DNA of 22,985 nucleotides from a virus: positions 1 to 22,985 of IMG/VR virus record IMGVR_UViG_3300025626_001345; one strand, 5' to 3'. Each line of letters starts with the position of its first letter. The first letter of the stretch is position 1. Position numbers and translations under genes: made by a program. The notes below the pieces were generated by a model. It made no database searches and had not been told where the DNA came from. It saw nothing but the letters and a program-made list of their open reading frames with translations. Positions 21,836-22,985 of the stretch are shown here, piece by piece.

Positions 21836-22091
21836 GATGATTCCAGACCAGGCGCTAATCTATGAGCGGCAAAACGGTGTTGTGTATGCCCGCTATAGAG
21901 ATCCTCCACACAATGAGTTGGAAAGATGGATAGTAGGCGGTGATCCAGATGCTGTAAGTAGAGCAACTGGAGATCTATTTAGTTGGAGTGAATGGCAAGA
22001 GTTGTGTAGACTAACCGAAACTAATTACACTCTTCAAACACAAATGAAAAAACTACTAGACCTCTATTATATTATTAAGGACGACAAATGA
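21828..22091 (+). CDS. Small conserved phage protein, unknown function
   Basis: This encodes 87 residues. YERQNGVVYARYRDPPHNEL and WIVGGDPDAVSRATGDLFSW form a compact, probably beta-rich N-terminal part. A C-terminal helix (QTQMKKLLDLYYIIKDD) follows. I recall similar short proteins in marine T4-like phages. It overlaps the upstream gene by eight bases and kdsA by four (ATGA at 22088-22091), so translation is coupled across all three. Another ATG nine bases in (21837) is possible. No motif indicates activity. Confidence 0.68.
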   Translation: MTKMIPDQALIYERQNGVVYARYRDPPHNELERWIVGGDPDAVSRATGDLFSWSEWQELCRLTETNYTLQTQMKKLLDLYYIIKDDK

Positions 22092-22861
22092 GAATTATAG
22101 CAGGACCTTGCCAACACGAATCGTTAGCACAGAGTGCAGAGATTGCCAAAGAGTGTAAGCGTGTATGCGACAAGTATAACATTGAGTATTACTTTAAAGC
22201 TAGTTACGATAAAGCCAATCGCTCAAGTATGCAAGGTGTACGTGGCATGGGCCTAGAAGCTACGCTCACAGACTTCCTTGCACTCAAAGTGACGCTCGGT
22301 GTTAAAACACTAACCGATGTACACGACTGTGTACAAATAAATCGCATCGAAAGAGAATTCAAAGATGCAGTTGATGTCTATCAGATTCCTGCATTTCTAT
22401 GTAGACAAACTGACTTAATACAAGCAGCGTGTGCTACTGATAAGATTGTTAATATTAAAAAAGGACAGTTCTTAGCACCTTGGGATATGACAGGTATACT
22501 AAGTAAGTGTACCGACGCTAAAGAAGTTTGGATTACAGAAAGGGGTACTAGTTTTGGATATAACAATCTTGTCGTTGACTATACTGGTCTTATGTATATG
22601 CTTGACACTTATGAACATGATATTGTTTTTGATGTTACGCACTCTGTCCAAAAGCCCGGAGGACTTGGGTCTAGTTCAGATGGTAACCGTGATTACGTCC
22701 CTGGGTTGGCTCGTGCTGGGAGCGCTCTTGGCATCCAATCTTTTTTCTTGGAAGTCCATCCTGACCCTGATCTAGCACCAAGTGACGGACCTAATATGCT
22801 TAGACTAGAAGACTTTGAAAGGACAGTAGATGAAATCCACCGCTATTCTTATACCCGCTAG
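22088..22861 (+). CDS. kdsA: KDO-8-phosphate synthase, metal-dependent type
   Basis: This encodes 257 residues, slightly shorter than the usual 260-285. KdsA condenses arabinose-5-phosphate with phosphoenolpyruvate to 3-deoxy-D-manno-octulosonate-8-phosphate, the precursor of KDO in lipopolysaccharide cores. IAGPCQHES (C8), [27 protein letters not shown] and DVTHS (H185) run in family order, followed by LEVHPDPD (E222) and DGPN (D233). The Cys/His/Glu/Asp set is the metal site of class II enzymes such as the Aquifex one; E. coli KdsA has Asn in place of the Cys. All expected active-site blocks are present, so it should be active. AAGGA lies upstream and it overlaps kdsB by 32 bases. Confidence 0.93.
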   Translation: MRIIAGPCQHESLAQSAEIAKECKRVCDKYNIEYYFKASYDKANRSSMQGVRGMGLEATLTDFLALKVTLGVKTLTDVHDCVQINRIEREFKDAVDVYQIPAFLCRQTDLIQAACATDKIVNIKKGQFLAPWDMTGILSKCTDAKEVWITERGTSFGYNNLVVDYTGLMYMLDTYEHDIVFDVTHSVQKPGGLGSSSDGNRDYVPGLARAGSALGIQSFFLEVHPDPDLAPSDGPNMLRLEDFERTVDEIHRYSYTR

Positions 22862-22985
22862 ATACGGCAGCACACGCTTTCCAGGTAAGCCATTGATTTC
22901 ATTAGATAATATTCCAATGATACGCAGAGTGTTTGAACGCTGCCGCAAAACAGGGTTTGACACATATGTACTCACTGATGACACA
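22830..22985 (+). CDS. kdsB: CMP-KDO synthetase, N-terminal part (runs off the window)
   Basis: The ATG at 22830 lies inside the last codons of kdsA, with GAAAGGA at 22817-22823 about six bases upstream. The 52 visible codons begin [20 protein letters not shown], the nucleotide-binding signature of 3-deoxy-manno-octulosonate cytidylyltransferase. [20 protein letters not shown] continues as expected. The enzyme activates KDO with CTP for transfer to lipid A or capsule. The coding region continues past the end of the window, so completeness cannot be judged. Adjacent kdsA supports the call. Confidence 0.88.
   Translation, partial: MKSTAILIPARYGSTRFPGKPLISLDNIPMIRRVFERCRKTGFDTYVLTDDT

Overview
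This window looks like a segment of an AT-rich, T4-like tailed phage (myovirus) genome of the kind that infects marine Gram-negative bacteria. The evidence is a run of T4 core genes recognisable by sequence: a tail-tube/baseplate initiator-like protein, the gp4 head-completion protein, the gp16 and gp17 terminase subunits, gp32, UvsX, UvsY and UvsW. Every gene I can support lies on the + strand. Genes are tightly packed, many stop and start codons overlap, and no gene-free gap exceeds about 110 bases. No tRNA, insertion sequence, CRISPR array or photosynthesis gene was seen. The host cannot be read from this sequence; pelagiphage- or cyanophage-type relatives are the best guess by resemblance.

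Layout. (1) 1-6991, late virion and packaging module: tail-tube-like protein (5' end cut off), a conserved small protein, gp4, gp16, two probable head-core or structural proteins, gp17, then a large conserved protein of unknown function. T4-type late promoter motifs (GATAAATA or TAAATA) sit at the ends of genes just ahead of gp16, the 185-residue protein, gp17 and the 497-residue protein. A hairpin terminator lies just before gp17. (2) 7000-9936, recombination module: a strong sigma70-type promoter, gp32 with a structured leader, a terminator, then uvsX, a small conserved acidic gene and uvsY. (3) 9923-17572, a ten-gene sugar/surface-glycan island: three GT-A-like glycosyltransferases, four mutually related GT-B-like or capsule-synthesis-like proteins, an FkbM methyltransferase, a second SAM methyltransferase, and a nucleotidylyltransferase fused to a sugar-isomerase-type cupin. 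(4) 17552-22091: a second sigma70-type promoter, a conserved unknown gene, uvsW, then small genes (conserved unknowns, a cupin, a two-helix membrane protein). (5) 22088-22985: kdsA and the start of kdsB, which make KDO-8-phosphate and CMP-KDO.

How the parts may work together. The packaging and head genes form a late block. gp32, UvsX, UvsY and UvsW are the T4 recombination-dependent replication and repair set. The glycan island is inserted between uvsY and uvsW and is translationally coupled throughout. With kdsA/kdsB it could make or remodel a host surface polysaccharide, or decorate virion proteins. Which of these it does is inference. The most unusual points are the four diverged copies of one GT-B-like family in one operon, the nucleotidylyltransferase-cupin fusion, and several promoters placed so close to start codons that the transcripts could be leaderless.
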